NCBI GenBank assembly: GCA_020310875.1
Contig: CM035423.1
Coordinates: forward strand, 115,147,917 to 115,211,916
Source of the DNA: Ceratopteris richardii
Taxonomy: Eukaryota > Streptophyta > Polypodiopsida > Polypodiales > Pteridaceae
Direction of reading: 5' to 3'
Length of the DNA stretch: 64,000 nucleotides
Shown: piece by piece, positions 33,584-43,893 of the stretch
Layout of the letters: every line of letters begins with the position of its first letter
Position numbering within the stretch: the first letter of the stretch is position 1
Program-made: the position numbers and the translations under genes
Notes under the pieces: model-generated
What the model was told of the DNA's origin: nothing
Database searches by the model: none
The model's input: only the letters and a program-made list of their open reading frames with translations

Positions 33584-34695
33584 TGTTAAATGTAAAATGA
33601 ATTATGGGTTAAACTGATACCGATTAAGCGTTACTTTACGTTCTATTCAAATGCTTCTCTTTCACTTGGTTCCAAATCTTTAACCGCGATCGTTCTCTTA
33701 GCCACGTGGGTTCTTGGGAGTGGTAGGGGTCTGTTAGACAAAGGCCCTGTACTATTTTCCCAACTTTTCACACACTCATAAATACTCCATCACGTCTTAG
33801 CTCAGTGGTTGATTCTGACTACTGACAACTATTCGGCATGCGGAAACTTAGGACTTCTGGACTGAATCTGCTATAGTAATGGAGCAGAGGTCCTGTTCTG
33901 ACTTATAACTAATAGAATACTCAACTTCATTAATTGGATACTACTCAATATGCTTCTTCCGTGTGACAGATAGGTATACCGAACAATAATACAACAGACA
34001 GCTATAATCGGGATTACGCAAACTTATCGTATACCAACTCAAGCAACAAGTTCCTACCACAGTTGATTCATCACAACTTACCAATGCTTCTGTTCACGTA
34101 CAGACCTTTACCGATACAAGTTCTTCCTGAGATCGGAATCCTCAGTGAACGCAGACTATCGTATCGAATCTGATCACTTAACCGGAAAAATACAAATAGT
34201 TCACTTCGGCCTTACACAGTCCCTCGGAGGATGATAACCACACTATTCCGTGAAGAAAAAGATCCAAAAAACCGCGTATAACTTATCCCAAACAGATTCA
34301 CAACACAAAACTACCGAATAGAACTCGGCACGACAGAAGTGATAGTAGAATAGTTAGATGCGAACAGAACAGAACAGAACTCAATATTCTCATCAATACC
34401 TTACACACAATCTCAAACAGGATGCTCGCAGTTTCCCAAACGGACTCAGTAAAACCGACTGAACAGAATACGTACACGCACAATGCTGCACTTGTAATCT
34501 TCAAACATCTCGGCTCGAGACTTAATCAACACACTACAATACCCAACAGAAGCAGAGACGCTTCCCCAAAAACTGCCGGTCTTTACCGCTTTCCTTTGGG
34601 CGCTTTAAATAGAAGTCTGCTACAATGTTTTCGCGAATCCACTTTTTACGGCACCTGTCCGGGTTCATCCGTCCTGGTTCGGCGGCCCTCTAACA
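33584..34695 (-). repeat. 5' LTR of element C (right copy)
   Basis: 1112 bp, about 98.8% identical to 22413-23524 by eye. It lies next to the primer site, so it is the 5' LTR of this minus-strand element. Confidence 0.95.
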
Positions 34696-35730
34696 GAACC
34701 AACTCCTTGTATTTGCAACACTTAGGTGTTACAACCAAAGTAAATCTCAAAGATTACTCTCATAGAGATGTACCTCCTATCCAATGGAATCCCATCCATA
34801 GAGCCAAAGATGATACAGAATCGGTGCATTCCATTGGGTCAGGATCCTCTTGGATGCATGAAGACACCCACTTATGGATGTGCAAAGTAGGAGTGGACGA
34901 AGAGAAGAGAGAAAAAGCCAGAGAGGTAGGTGCAAAAGAAACCCATAGATCAATCCAAGACCCAGCCTATGCACCTGTAGTTTTTCCAGATGAAGAATTT
35001 GAACCTCACGACTGGGCAGAAATTTTAGCAACCATGGATGTAGCCATCAATGAGGAACAATGGACACCTCACTGTGATGAGGATGGCTATGACATTTCAG
35101 TCTTCTCCATAGAGCCAATCATGGGAGAGGCAGTTCTAGAAGAATGCGAACCTAGCCCTGATGCATTTGAGGATGCAAGTGACTCCGATCTAGAGTCAAT
35201 CATTATGGACCCACCATTTGCATCAGATGAAGAATACTTCCATGAAGTAGAATTTCAACCCCAGAGGCATGGAGAGCTTACAAATGATGTAAGATTAGCA
35301 ACACACGTGACCCCGAAGGAAGAAGGGAAGAAACGAAAGAAGAGAGAAGTCTCACCAGAAGAGGAAGAATCTTTGTTTGAGGTCCCAGAAAATTTTAAGA
35401 AGTATGAGATAGATGACAGGAGAGTCATGATTAGAATGCCGAAACGAGAGGCACAATCAGGAGAGGCCTATGATAACAAAGAAACCACCAAGAAAATAGT
35501 AGTGGTCCTAGAAGAAGGAGAGGAGAGATGCACATACATAGGCCATGACCTAACAGAGGAAGAAGAGCATGCGTTAATTGCCTTGCTAAGAGAATACAGA
35601 GATGTATTCGCTTGGAGTTACAAGGATTTGAAAGGTGTTGACCCTGACATATGCTCACACACTATCCCCATGACCTCAGATGCTAAACCCTCTAAGCAAA
35701 AGCCCTATACATATAACGACAATTACGCTG
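34696..35730 (+). CDS. Element B pol, acidic linker before RT
   Basis: The B reading frame resumes directly after C (NSLYLQHLGVTTKVNLKDYS) and continues into RT. This stretch is about 345 residues, strongly acidic (ECEPSPDAFEDASDSDLESI), with no known domain, and ends in the gypsy motif EEEEHALIALLREYRDVFAW. B2 shows the same text without the insertion (61950 onward). Confidence 0.8.
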
Positions 35731-35734
35731 CCAA

Positions 35735-36480
35735 GATTAAAGAGGAGATAGATAGACTGGTTGAAGCTGGATTTATCTATGAAATTGAGCACACTGAGTG
35801 GGTATCCCCCATCGTAGTGGTGCCCAAGAAGAATTGCAAGTTGCGTGTGTGCATTAACTTGAAGAAGGTTAATGCAGCCACGATTCGAGATAACTATCCG
35901 CTTCCCATCACAGAACATCTCTTAGAAAGAGTAGCGGGCAAGGAAGTGTACAGCTTCCTCGATGGATTTTCGGGCTACAATCAAGTAGCCATAGCTCCAG
36001 AAGATCAGCATAAGACAGCTTTTGCCACTGAATGGGGCATTTTTGCCTTTAGAGTAATGCCATTTGGGCTTACCAATGCCCCCGCAACCTTCCAGAGACT
36101 AATGTGCCATGTGTTTAAGGAGTTCCTGAGGAAGAATTTAGAAGTCTATGTTGATGATCTTTGTGCTCATTCCAACATTAGACAAACCCATATTCCTGAA
36201 CTCATACAAATCTTTGACAAATGTAGAGAATATCAAGTCTGCCTGAACCCAGAAAAGTGTGTTTTCATGGTCAGACAAGGCAAAATTCTAGGGCACATAG
36301 TGTCAAAGAATGGCATATCTACTGACGAAGAGAAAGTGAGAGCCATAGCAGAGCTACCTAGGCCAAGGAATGTCAAGGAAGTACAAGCTTTCATGGGACA
36401 TTGTGGTTACTACCGCCGGTTCATTCACATGTATGCTGTCATTGCAAAGCCCATGTACGGACTTCTGACTAACTTTGAGT
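35735..36480 (+). CDS. Element B reverse transcriptase
   Basis: RT landmarks: EEIDRLVEAGFIYEIEHTEW, VSPIVVVPKKNCKLRVCINL, KVNAATIRDNYPLPITEHLL, VYSFLDGFSGYNQVAIAPED, FAFRVMPFGLTNAPATFQRL and the catalytic YVDD at 36147-36158. LGHIVSKNGISTDEEKVRAI and FMGHCGYYRRFIHMYAVIAK follow. Athila/Tat branch, frame intact. Confidence 0.93.
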
Positions 36481-36499
36481 GGACAGATGAATGTGAGAA

Positions 36500-36960
36500 T
36501 TCCTTCCAGGAGCTTAAACGAAGATTATGTTCAGCACCAATCTTGACCACACCAGATTGGAATAAACCATTCCATGTTCATGTGGATGCATCCAATTATG
36601 CCATTGGATGTGTGCTTGCACAACCTACTGGTGAAGGTAATATGGATCTTCCAATTGCCTACGCTAGTAGACAATTGAATGCAGCTGAACGAAATTACAC
36701 CACTACGGAGAGAGAAGGCTTAGGCATGGTATATGCAGTTAAGAAATTTAGACACTATTTGCTTGCAAACAAGTTTAAATTTTTTACAGACCATCAAGCA
36801 TTGTTATATCTCGTAAACAAGCCATGCAATACAGGAAGATTAGTAAGATGGTTTCTCTTGCTAATGGAATATGATTTTGAGGTTGTGGTAAGGAAAGGTA
36901 GGACTCACTTGAGAGCTGATCACCTTTCTAGGCTCACATCGGGAGAAGCCCCACAAGGAG
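36500..36960 (+). CDS. Element B RNase H
   Basis: Landmarks: KPFHVHVDASNYAIGCVLAQ, YASRQLNAAERNYTTTEREG, KFRHYLLANKFKFFTDHQAL and GRTHLRADHLSRLTSGEAP. Standard gypsy RNase H; I see no second, archaeal-type RNase H between it and integrase. Confidence 0.92.
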
Positions 36961-37079
36961 TGTCAGATGACCTTCCTGATGCTTACTTGTTTAACTTGGA
37001 AGTGGTACCACAGTGGGCTAAGCCATTGGTACCAGTATTGACATACGGGCCTAACCATCCAGTAGTAAACACACGGAAT

Positions 37080-37345
37080 AGAGAGGTTGTGAAAGCCCAA
37101 AAGTACCACATCATGGCAGGAAGCATGTACAAGCACACGGATCAAGGAATCTTGGCTTGTTGTGTGGAAGAGGACGAGTACAATAAATGGTTGCATTTAG
37201 CACATGTAGGTGCATTAGAGCAACACTACTCAAAGCAACGAACCTTACAGACGCTAAGGAGACTCGGAGTACATTGGCCAACTATGAAAGCTGATGTCCA
37301 AAGGTTGTGCAAGGAATGCCCAATCTGCTGCACTAAACCACCTGT
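37080..37345 (+). CDS. Element B first integrase H2C2 zinc module
   Basis: It reads YHIMAGSMYKHTDQGILACC, then AHVGALEQHYSKQ and WPTMKADVQRLCKECPICC. Zinc ligands are H-x6-H-x30-C-x2-C (first His at 37201). Spacing and flanks are the same as in the second module downstream, so this looks like a tandem duplication of the integrase N-terminal domain. It may add nucleic-acid or protein contacts; that is inference. Confidence 0.85.
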
Positions 37346-37449
37346 GGAACATGCCACTCTTTATCAAGTGTCCCTAGTGCCAGATTGGAGTGAACCACTA
37401 GTATCCTTCCTGAGGACGAAAACATTCCCTCCAGACATGACTCTGGCTA

Positions 37450-37725
37450 GGAAAAGGAGTTTAGAACAAGAAGCCCAGGATTACTCTCTCATTGGCGATA
37501 ATCTATACAAACGTGGTAAAGATGGTTACTTGAGACTATGTGTCCATGAAAGTGAATATCTCAAGATCTTGGAAACTGCTCACCAAGGTGTAGTAGGAGG
37601 ACACTTTGGACCAGATCGGGTGATCAAGGCAATACTATTTGCGGGCTTCTGGTGGCCGACCCTTCACATGGATGCACATACCTATGTGAAACGGTGTGAC
37701 GTCTGTCAGCGAACTCAGTATCCTA
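37450..37725 (+). CDS. Element B second integrase H2C2 zinc module
   Basis: It reads YSLIGDNLYKRGKDGYLRLC, then AHQGVVGGHFGPDRV and WPTLHMDAHTYVKRCDVC. Ligands are H-x6-H-x30-C-x2-C. It is directly continuous with the catalytic core, so it is the ordinary integrase zinc domain. Confidence 0.92.
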
Positions 37726-38696
37726 TACGCAAAGATGAGATGCCACTGAAACCTATGATGGGTGGACGTGCATTCTCTAAGTGGGGAATAGACTTCGTAG
37801 GTCCTATTAATCCCCCATCTAAGGGTTCCCATGCAGAATATATCATTGTTGCAACAGACTATCTCACCAAGTGGGTGGAGGTAAAGGCTACGACAAAGAA
37901 CGACGCTCAGACAACTGCTAAATTCTTGTTTGAGAATGTATTCACAAGATATGGGCTACCTATAGAGCTAGTAAGTGATAGAGGCACTCATTTCTTGAAC
38001 GAAGTGATTGAAAATCTACTCCAAGAATTCTTGGTAGTTCATAAGAAGTCTGCCCCCTATCACCCTCAAGCAAATGGCCAGGCTGAGAGCACCAACAAGA
38101 TCTTATGCAATGTATTGACGAAATTAGTGAACACTAAACGCTCTGATTGGGACAAACAGATACACCATGCTGTTTGGGCATACCGAGTCGCCTACAAAAC
38201 GGTACTCCAAGCCACCCCCTTTCAGATGGTATTTGGCCAAAACGCGGTGCTACCCTTGGACTTCTTGATACCTACATTGAAAGTAGCACAAGAGCACGAG
38301 TGGACGGGTCATGAACTCTCCTCTAGACTTTTTTACCTTGAACGATTAGGAGAAACAAGACTGAGAGCAGCTGCAGGGATATATGCAGCTAAGAAGAGAC
38401 AGAAGGCATACTTTGATGCCCATGTGAAGGATAAGGGCTTGAAAGCAGGAGATCTAGTTTTAGTCTACACATTGAAGCAACATGCAAGGAAATTGGAGAA
38501 GACAGGCTATGGACCCATGATCATTAACAGAATCTCAACCAGTGGAGCAGTGCAACTAGCCACATTAGAAGGCGATGTTCTCCCAAGTTATATTAGCGGA
38601 TGCAGAGTCAAGTTGTATCAGGAACCCCTCACGGAGGAAATGCTAAGTCGACTCAATACTGCTAAGCAACGTAAAGAGGAGGAAAAACGAATTTGA
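37726..38696 (+). CDS. Element B integrase core and C-terminal domain
   Basis: Catalytic core: WGIDFVGPINPPSKGSHAEY (first Asp), ELVSDRGTHFLNEVIENLLQ (second Asp), YHPQANGQAESTNKILCNVL (Glu). WAYRVAYKTVLQATPFQMVF follows. The C-terminal part has KGLKAGDLVLVYTLKQHARK and KTGYGPMIINRISTSGAVQL, the GPY/F-like module. A charged Lys/Glu tail ends it. No chromodomain. Confidence 0.9.
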
Positions 38697-38735
38697 GAAG
38701 AAGCTCAAGCAGAAGCCCTAGAGCGCATACGGAGA

Positions 38736-39209
38736 ATGAAATTAAGAAGACAAGGTAGAGAGCAACCTGTGCCAGATGCATATGCAGATCAAGGATATCA
38801 CGTGGCTATGTGTGAAGTTTCAGGTGTTAGCTCACATAGGATAACTGATCGACGTCCTTTCATAACCTTAGATATAGGGCAAGGAAAGAGTGCAAGGACT
38901 GTAAGAGCCTTGATTGACTCAGGTGCAGCCATTAGTGCTGTTAAATTGTCTTACTGTCAAGAGTTGCAATTAACTGTCAATCCTGTGGAAGCATATCTCA
39001 TAGGATTGGGAGGCATGGAAACCCCTTGCATGGGCGAGGTGGAACTTCCCCTCTATATTCATGATGAGGCAATGACAGTTAAAGTACTAATGTGTCAAGA
39101 TGAGGACCTCACTGAACCCCTTGTCTTGGGTCAAGACTGGATCTATAACCAAGCAGTCAACTTAAACCTGAGAAGTGGACTTCTTCAGGTATGGATCAAT
39201 CATAGCTGA
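38736..39209 (+). CDS. Element B second retropepsin-like domain after integrase
   Basis: A frame of about 157 residues has an aspartic protease signature: VRALIDSGAAISAVKLSYCQ (D-S-G-A), a middle part with IGLGGMETPCMGEVELPLYI, and the C-terminal LVLGQDWIYNQAVNLNLRSG, which fits the psi-loop region. Retropepsins of this group normally sit between gag and RT, and B already has one there (near 22135). This is therefore a second, divergent copy in an unusual place. Whether it is active is unknown. Confidence 0.8.
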   Translation: MKLRRQGREQPVPDAYADQGYHVAMCEVSGVSSHRITDRRPFITLDIGQGKSARTVRALIDSGAAISAVKLSYCQELQLTVNPVEAYLIGLGGMETPCMGEVELPLYIHDEAMTVKVLMCQDEDLTEPLVLGQDWIYNQAVNLNLRSGLLQVWINHS

Positions 39210-39320
39210 ATTACAGTAGAGTTAGATAATGGAGCACTCAAGGAACTAGGAAAGGCACACACTCCTGGTCCTTCCAGGAGTACACATGAAGATGACCATG
39301 CTGTTCTTGTCCAAAACTAT

Positions 39321-39977
39321 GTGTTGCAGAGGAATGATGGTTGCAAAAAAGGAGTCAGGGATGCAACGGAACTCCCTTCTTTTCCAAAGGCCAGAGGGAG
39401 GCAGCAACCAAAGGTGGATCCAAGGCAGAAGAAGCAGAGTACTACCTATGTTGGAGATCAAAAGTACCTGCGCAGCAAAATGTCTCAGCAAGTGAAACAA
39501 GTGTGGGTGCGGAAAGGCGAACACCCGGTTGCACTCAAGCCAACCACACGGGCAAAGCCTCTTATTAGTAACCAACAACACGATACTAATAAGAAGTCTT
39601 TCAGAAGCTCATCTGCTAACGTGAAGTCTATTTGGGTGCCCAAGAAGTCGATGAAGGCCAACCCACAATCAAGACAAATATGGGTGCCTAAGGCTTGTTT
39701 GCGGGCTCAAATAGCTACACCAAGAACACACCCTACACAGCATGATCCATTCACTCGCACAGCCGACATCCACTCATTTTCAACACCAAGGCCCATGAGC
39801 ACGAACAGAATCACTTGTAAATGGGTCCCTAAAAGGCCTCATTTTCAAGCTGACACACCTATAAAGCTCTCGAGAGTCTCTACAGAACCAAGAGCAAAAC
39901 CCATCCACTGCAATTGGCAGCCCAAGACTTGTAACAAACCCCCGGACCCCAATTGTAAATCCATGACCACCTACTAA
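39321..39977 (+). CDS. Element B WVPK-repeat region
   Basis: A basic, low-complexity frame has five spaced copies of a short motif: VKQVWVRKGEH, VKSIWVPKKSM, SRQIWVPKACL, ITCKWVPKRPH and IHCNWQPKTCN. There is no known fold. The basic Trp-containing repeats could bind RNA; that is a guess. It lies between the second protease-like domain and the first large 3' ORF. Confidence 0.5.
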   Translation: MLQRNDGCKKGVRDATELPSFPKARGRQQPKVDPRQKKQSTTYVGDQKYLRSKMSQQVKQVWVRKGEHPVALKPTTRAKPLISNQQHDTNKKSFRSSSANVKSIWVPKKSMKANPQSRQIWVPKACLRAQIATPRTHPTQHDPFTRTADIHSFSTPRPMSTNRITCKWVPKRPHFQADTPIKLSRVSTEPRAKPIHCNWQPKTCNKPPDPNCKSMTTY

Positions 39978-40188
39978 CCGCTTCACTCTCACTTCACATC
40001 ATTCCGCTTAGCTCGTAGGTCTACCCAATTCCTAACTACACACACTAGCACCGAGCACTTATTAACCCCTAACCACTCCCGAACTTTAAGTTAATGTTGT
40101 AACAAGGGACACCGTGTCATTTTTGTGTCCATTGCAATGTTAACATTTATTCATATATTCTCACAGAACCAGCTGCGAAGTTTTCAAC
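39978..40188 (+). promoter_or_regulatory. Spacer with candidate 3' splice site before the 3' ORF
   Basis: A pyrimidine-rich stretch TTTATTCATATATTCTCACAG ends in AG at 40165-40166, with a branch-like TTAAC at about 40139. The ORF start ATG follows 23 bases on. Athila-type 3' ORFs are thought to be expressed from spliced RNA, so this is a candidate acceptor. Confidence 0.4.
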
Positions 40189-42711
40189 ATGGCTGAGGCA
40201 GCAGGAACTAGCTCTCACACAGAAACAAGCCCGCAAGTGGTGGACTTAGACAGTTTACCCGTTTTGCCTGAGACAAATGAAAGACCAGAAGAATTGCAGG
40301 CCGTCAAAATCATACCTATTGCGGACCCTCCGCGTGGCCACACCATGCCCGTAGGAAAGACTTCCCACTGGTTTACCGAGGTGGCAGGACCCTTGGGTGA
40401 AGGAACGTACCTATGGGAATCAGAGTTGGACTTCAATGGGAAGCAAGGCAGATACCATTTCTTTACAAGAGAATTTGAGAAATTACAAAATGCAGAAGGT
40501 CTACGTCCGATATGGGAAAAGGCAGGATTGAGTGCCTATTTCAGTGCACGACTCCCAAAACCTGACTTCATGCGATGCTACTACCTCATCAACACCTTGA
40601 CTCCAAACCAGAACCCAAAAGGTGCAAGCTCATTTGTGATTCCATCTCTGACAAAGGGGAATGAGCTCAAGAGGTTCAGGCTATCAAACAACTTGGTGAG
40701 AGAGGCTCTAGATATGCGCGGAATGCATATTCCTACAGAGAAGGAAACCCTAGTACCGGATTACATGAAGAATCGAAGTCTCACCAAACTTAAGGACATG
40801 GTATCCATGACGCCTAATATTGCAATACACCTTTGCATGTGCATGCAACACTTTGCTTTTCCTGCACAAGATAGATTCACCATGCCTCCCAAAAAGATTT
40901 GGTTTAGTTTGTATCTGGCAGAGACACAGAGCCTCACCATCAACTTACCGCACTGGATAATAGATCAGATACACCTAGCTCACAAACGATGGCCACGGAA
41001 ACAGGTTTTATATGGTTGCTGTGCTCTGACGAGAATCATTTATAGGTGTTTGGCATATGACATCCCGATTCAACGGGCCTTAATGTGGAATCGTGTAGAG
41101 CAGCTTAGAAGCAGGACATCCACTGGACCCCCTTCTAAGAAGATGAGAGGCACTGTCCAAGTCCCGTGTGCTCAACCACGTGGAGCCACCCTAACACCAG
41201 ATGTCACCCCTCCACCCCGAAGAGTCCGACCATTCACACTCCGACTTCCAAGATGCAGCACCGATGGCTCCACCTTGATATTCCCTCCTATCCCAACCGA
41301 TCTTGAATTTCCCAGTGGTGCACCTTTGGAAGAACTCACTAATGAAGATTTTGAACAATTATTACAAGATGTAGAGCTGGAGGCAGAAGAGGCACAACAA
41401 GCGGAAAACGTGCAAACGCAGGCCACAACCTCCCAAGCACCTGTCACACCAGTTGAAGTGGATGAAGAGGATGACGGAGATGAAGAACGGGAGGAAGATG
41501 AGGAGGATTATGATCAAGAGCATCAAGAGGAGCAACAAGAAGTGCCAGAACTTGTAGGTGCACCAGCATATACAGCTCAACTACGAAGGTTATACGACAC
41601 AATCAAAGCAGTACAAGAAAGGCATCAACTCTCTCTTGTATCCGGTCAAGCTTTGATGCAAGAAATGCTATCAGATGAAGGGGTGGACCAACATTTCATT
41701 GACACCCTCAAATTAGTGTCAAAATCTTTAGGAGTTTCGGAGGCTATCCACACTGCAGTCCGCCAGTCCGTAAGGTATGACAAACGCAGAGTTGACACGT
41801 TACCACGAGCAGGTAAGACTATCAGGATACCCGTCACAGAACAAGCAGTACCCATTGAAACAACAGCTACCCCCACAACCACCACTGACCTCTCTGCCGA
41901 AACCTTCGTTCAGACATCACCCATCTCACCGCAGCATCCTCCATCACCACCTTCTCCACCCCCACCACCACCTCCCACCATGGAAGAAACGACACTCATC
42001 ACCTCTACCTTCACTTATAACCCATCCTCATTCAAATCATTCTCATTTCGAGAACCCACCTCACAAGACACCCTCTTCTCCTTCGTCACCAATCCCTTGT
42101 ACACTTCATCCCTTCTATCCTCCGAACCCATGACTGGCCATCCCATAATTCCAAGTGTAGTTGGAAACCTAGCACCCACCGAAGGCACCCTGTGTTTCCC
42201 TGCCTATTCCCCACTACGGGCACCTCCATTCCATGACCCTCACTTCCCATCTGGCCCCTACCCCTCTTTCAACCTGACCTCACCACCCCCATACCCGTCC
42301 TTTGTGGAGCAGTTCATCCGCTCTCCAATGTTTCAGAGGCACATTTCCCCGATATTCGCAACGACATCAATTTACACGAACACCACACTCACTTCACCTA
42401 CCATACCCACCTACATGGTAGCCCCTGTACACACCACATTGTCTGACCCAATGGACATTTCACCAACCACAGCACCTCTCCCCACGATTCCACCATCTCC
42501 CCCTCCCTTACCCCCCACCTCACCACTCACATCATTGGCACACACAGCATTCACTACCCCCCTACCCAATCCCACCTCCCCTGCACTTCAAACTTTTCCC
42601 CTTGCATCTCATAATGTAAATAGCACGTTCAACACCTTACTTCAGTGTGCACATCAACTACAACAAGAATACCATCAATTGGAAGAACGCACTACGGCCC
42701 TCCAGGCATAA
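40189..42711 (+). CDS. Element B large 3' ORF
   Basis: The frame has 840 residues from MAEAAGTSSHTETSPQVVDL. Residues 60-320 look globular and mostly helical (RYHFFTREFEKLQNAEGLRP, VREALDMRGMHIPTEKETLV, MTPNIAIHLCMCMQHFAFPA, HWIIDQIHLAHKRWPRKQVL). A very acidic stretch (about 400-460) and another helical part follow. A long Pro/Ser/Thr-rich region (about 590-800) leads to a C-terminal coiled coil (CAHQLQQEYHQLEERTTALQ). No signal peptide or membrane helix is visible, so it is not a standard envelope. Position matches the env-like gene of Athila elements. Function unknown. Confidence 0.65.
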   Translation: MAEAAGTSSHTETSPQVVDLDSLPVLPETNERPEELQAVKIIPIADPPRGHTMPVGKTSHWFTEVAGPLGEGTYLWESELDFNGKQGRYHFFTREFEKLQNAEGLRPIWEKAGLSAYFSARLPKPDFMRCYYLINTLTPNQNPKGASSFVIPSLTKGNELKRFRLSNNLVREALDMRGMHIPTEKETLVPDYMKNRSLTKLKDMVSMTPNIAIHLCMCMQHFAFPAQDRFTMPPKKIWFSLYLAETQSLTINLPHWIIDQIHLAHKRWPRKQVLYGCCALTRIIYRCLAYDIPIQRALMWNRVEQLRSRTSTGPPSKKMRGTVQVPCAQPRGATLTPDVTPPPRRVRPFTLRLPRCSTDGSTLIFPPIPTDLEFPSGAPLEELTNEDFEQLLQDVELEAEEAQQAENVQTQATTSQAPVTPVEVDEEDDGDEEREEDEEDYDQEHQEEQQEVPELVGAPAYTAQLRRLYDTIKAVQERHQLSLVSGQALMQEMLSDEGVDQHFIDTLKLVSKSLGVSEAIHTAVRQSVRYDKRRVDTLPRAGKTIRIPVTEQAVPIETTATPTTTTDLSAETFVQTSPISPQHPPSPPSPPPPPPPTMEETTLITSTFTYNPSSFKSFSFREPTSQDTLFSFVTNPLYTSSLLSSEPMTGHPIIPSVVGNLAPTEGTLCFPAYSPLRAPPFHDPHFPSGPYPSFNLTSPPPYPSFVEQFIRSPMFQRHISPIFATTSIYTNTTLTSPTIPTYMVAPVHTTLSDPMDISPTTAPLPTIPPSPPPLPPTSPLTSLAHTAFTTPLPNPTSPALQTFPLASHNVNSTFNTLLQCAHQLQQEYHQLEERTTALQA

Positions 42712-42825
42712 TCTCAACGTCTGCAAGCTAGGGTCACCACTCTTGAAGCTGACTACCAAACGCTCCTAACCGAGCATACCACCTTACAGCAGGCTCACTC
42801 CGAACTGGAATCAAAGACATCAACA

Positions 42826-43893
42826 GTGGATGACCAAGCAGTCAAGGAATTAGAAACAGTGCTCCAAGCGCAAATGATATCTAATGCTACACTCAGACGC
42901 AACATTGGGCTATTAAGGAAGCATATGGAAGCAGCACTAGAAGAGAACAAGAGACTTCAACAACAAAGCCAAGACAACCTTGAAGCGGCTATGGAAGGAA
43001 CTGTAGGAGCAACCATTAGCCCTACCAGATATAGAGCAGTACCATCGGAAGACATTCGCATCTTACTTGAGGAGCATGCAAATTTCTTGGAGTCATATGA
43101 AAAGCTAGAGACTGAATGTGCAGATCTAAAGAAACAGATAGCCAATGTCCCCACAGCTCAACAGGAGCCGGCAATCTTACAACACTCTACAGAAGAAGTA
43201 GAGACCCTCCGGAAACAGGTGGCGGAACTCCAAGCACGCCTTTTACCATATGAAAGGCCACCCTCGCCCATTGAAGAACCAGAACCTGAAACAGTAGTGG
43301 AAATCCCCGTCGATGACAGCTATGAAGAGCCATACGAGCCTATGCCGACACCTGGTGGTCGAACTACAGAAGAAGGACAAGACACTTTAGAAATTCAAGT
43401 TCCAGGTTGGGTCAAAAGGGTCGAGAAAGTGGGTAAGACACATGATGATCGTGTGGTCGTGCAAATGCAATCTCTCACAAATCTGGAAGAAACTGTCCTT
43501 CGGTCTTCCTACTTTCAAAACTTATCCCATCAGCGGTTAATCACAACATCAGAGTCGCAATACATGCCTTATTTTGTCTTACTACACGATTATAATGCAG
43601 AAGTCAAAAGATATACAGGGAAGGAGCCCACATTCGCCACTCAATTTGAGATAGGGGATTTACCGACAGATGCACGTGCTGGCTCGATCTTCCAACCTAA
43701 TTGGCGTGCACGTCTACTAACTGATTACCCAGAGATGATGAGCACCTGGGCAACCATGCCACTATATATCAAGTATAATCCATGCTATTGCCCAGTGGTA
43801 CGTCGCAGATCCTGGCAAGCATTTGCAATCAAGGTACGCAACAATAAAGAATGCTCGGCTTGGGTTAACTATCCATATTTTGCTCCACCTTGA
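42826..43893 (+). CDS. Element B 3' block, coiled coil plus globular domain
   Basis: The N-terminal 130 residues are coiled coil (NIGLLRKHMEAALEENKRLQ, EEVETLRKQVAELQARLLPY). A Pro/Glu-rich hinge follows. The C-terminal 150 residues look globular with many aromatic residues (VLRSSYFQNLSHQRLITTSE, MPLYIKYNPCYCPVVRRRSW, CSAWVNYPYFAPP). No known family recognised. It belongs to the same 3' block as the preceding ORF. Confidence 0.55.
   Translation: MDDQAVKELETVLQAQMISNATLRRNIGLLRKHMEAALEENKRLQQQSQDNLEAAMEGTVGATISPTRYRAVPSEDIRILLEEHANFLESYEKLETECADLKKQIANVPTAQQEPAILQHSTEEVETLRKQVAELQARLLPYERPPSPIEEPEPETVVEIPVDDSYEEPYEPMPTPGGRTTEEGQDTLEIQVPGWVKRVEKVGKTHDDRVVVQMQSLTNLEETVLRSSYFQNLSHQRLITTSESQYMPYFVLLHDYNAEVKRYTGKEPTFATQFEIGDLPTDARAGSIFQPNWRARLLTDYPEMMSTWATMPLYIKYNPCYCPVVRRRSWQAFAIKVRNNKECSAWVNYPYFAPP

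Larger units (their letters stand above)
22413..34695 (-). mobile_element. Ty3/gypsy element C nested in B, minus strand
   Basis: The element is 12,283 bp with two 1112-bp LTRs that differ at about 13 sites (1.2%). Orientation is minus: the primer site is at 33564-33581 next to the right LTR, then gag-protease, RT, RNase H, integrase, and a 3' block of helical and coiled-coil frames that reaches the left LTR. There is no chromodomain; the RT and integrase belong to the Athila/Tat branch. It looks nearly whole, with a few breaks. Insertion was recent and cannot predate B. Confidence 0.95.

Noticed and set aside
34422-34695. Start of the B pol frame inside the C LTR
   Set aside because: The open frame there is LTR sequence of C read by chance; family B coding text begins at 34696, as B2 shows.
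36960-37450. Archaeal-type second RNase H between RNase H and integrase of B (as in Tat elements)
   Set aside because: The segment matches a zinc module with its flank, not an RNase H.
40189-43893. Viral envelope gene in element B
   Set aside because: No signal peptide, membrane helix or cysteine-rich ectodomain is visible; described as a 3' ORF of unknown role.
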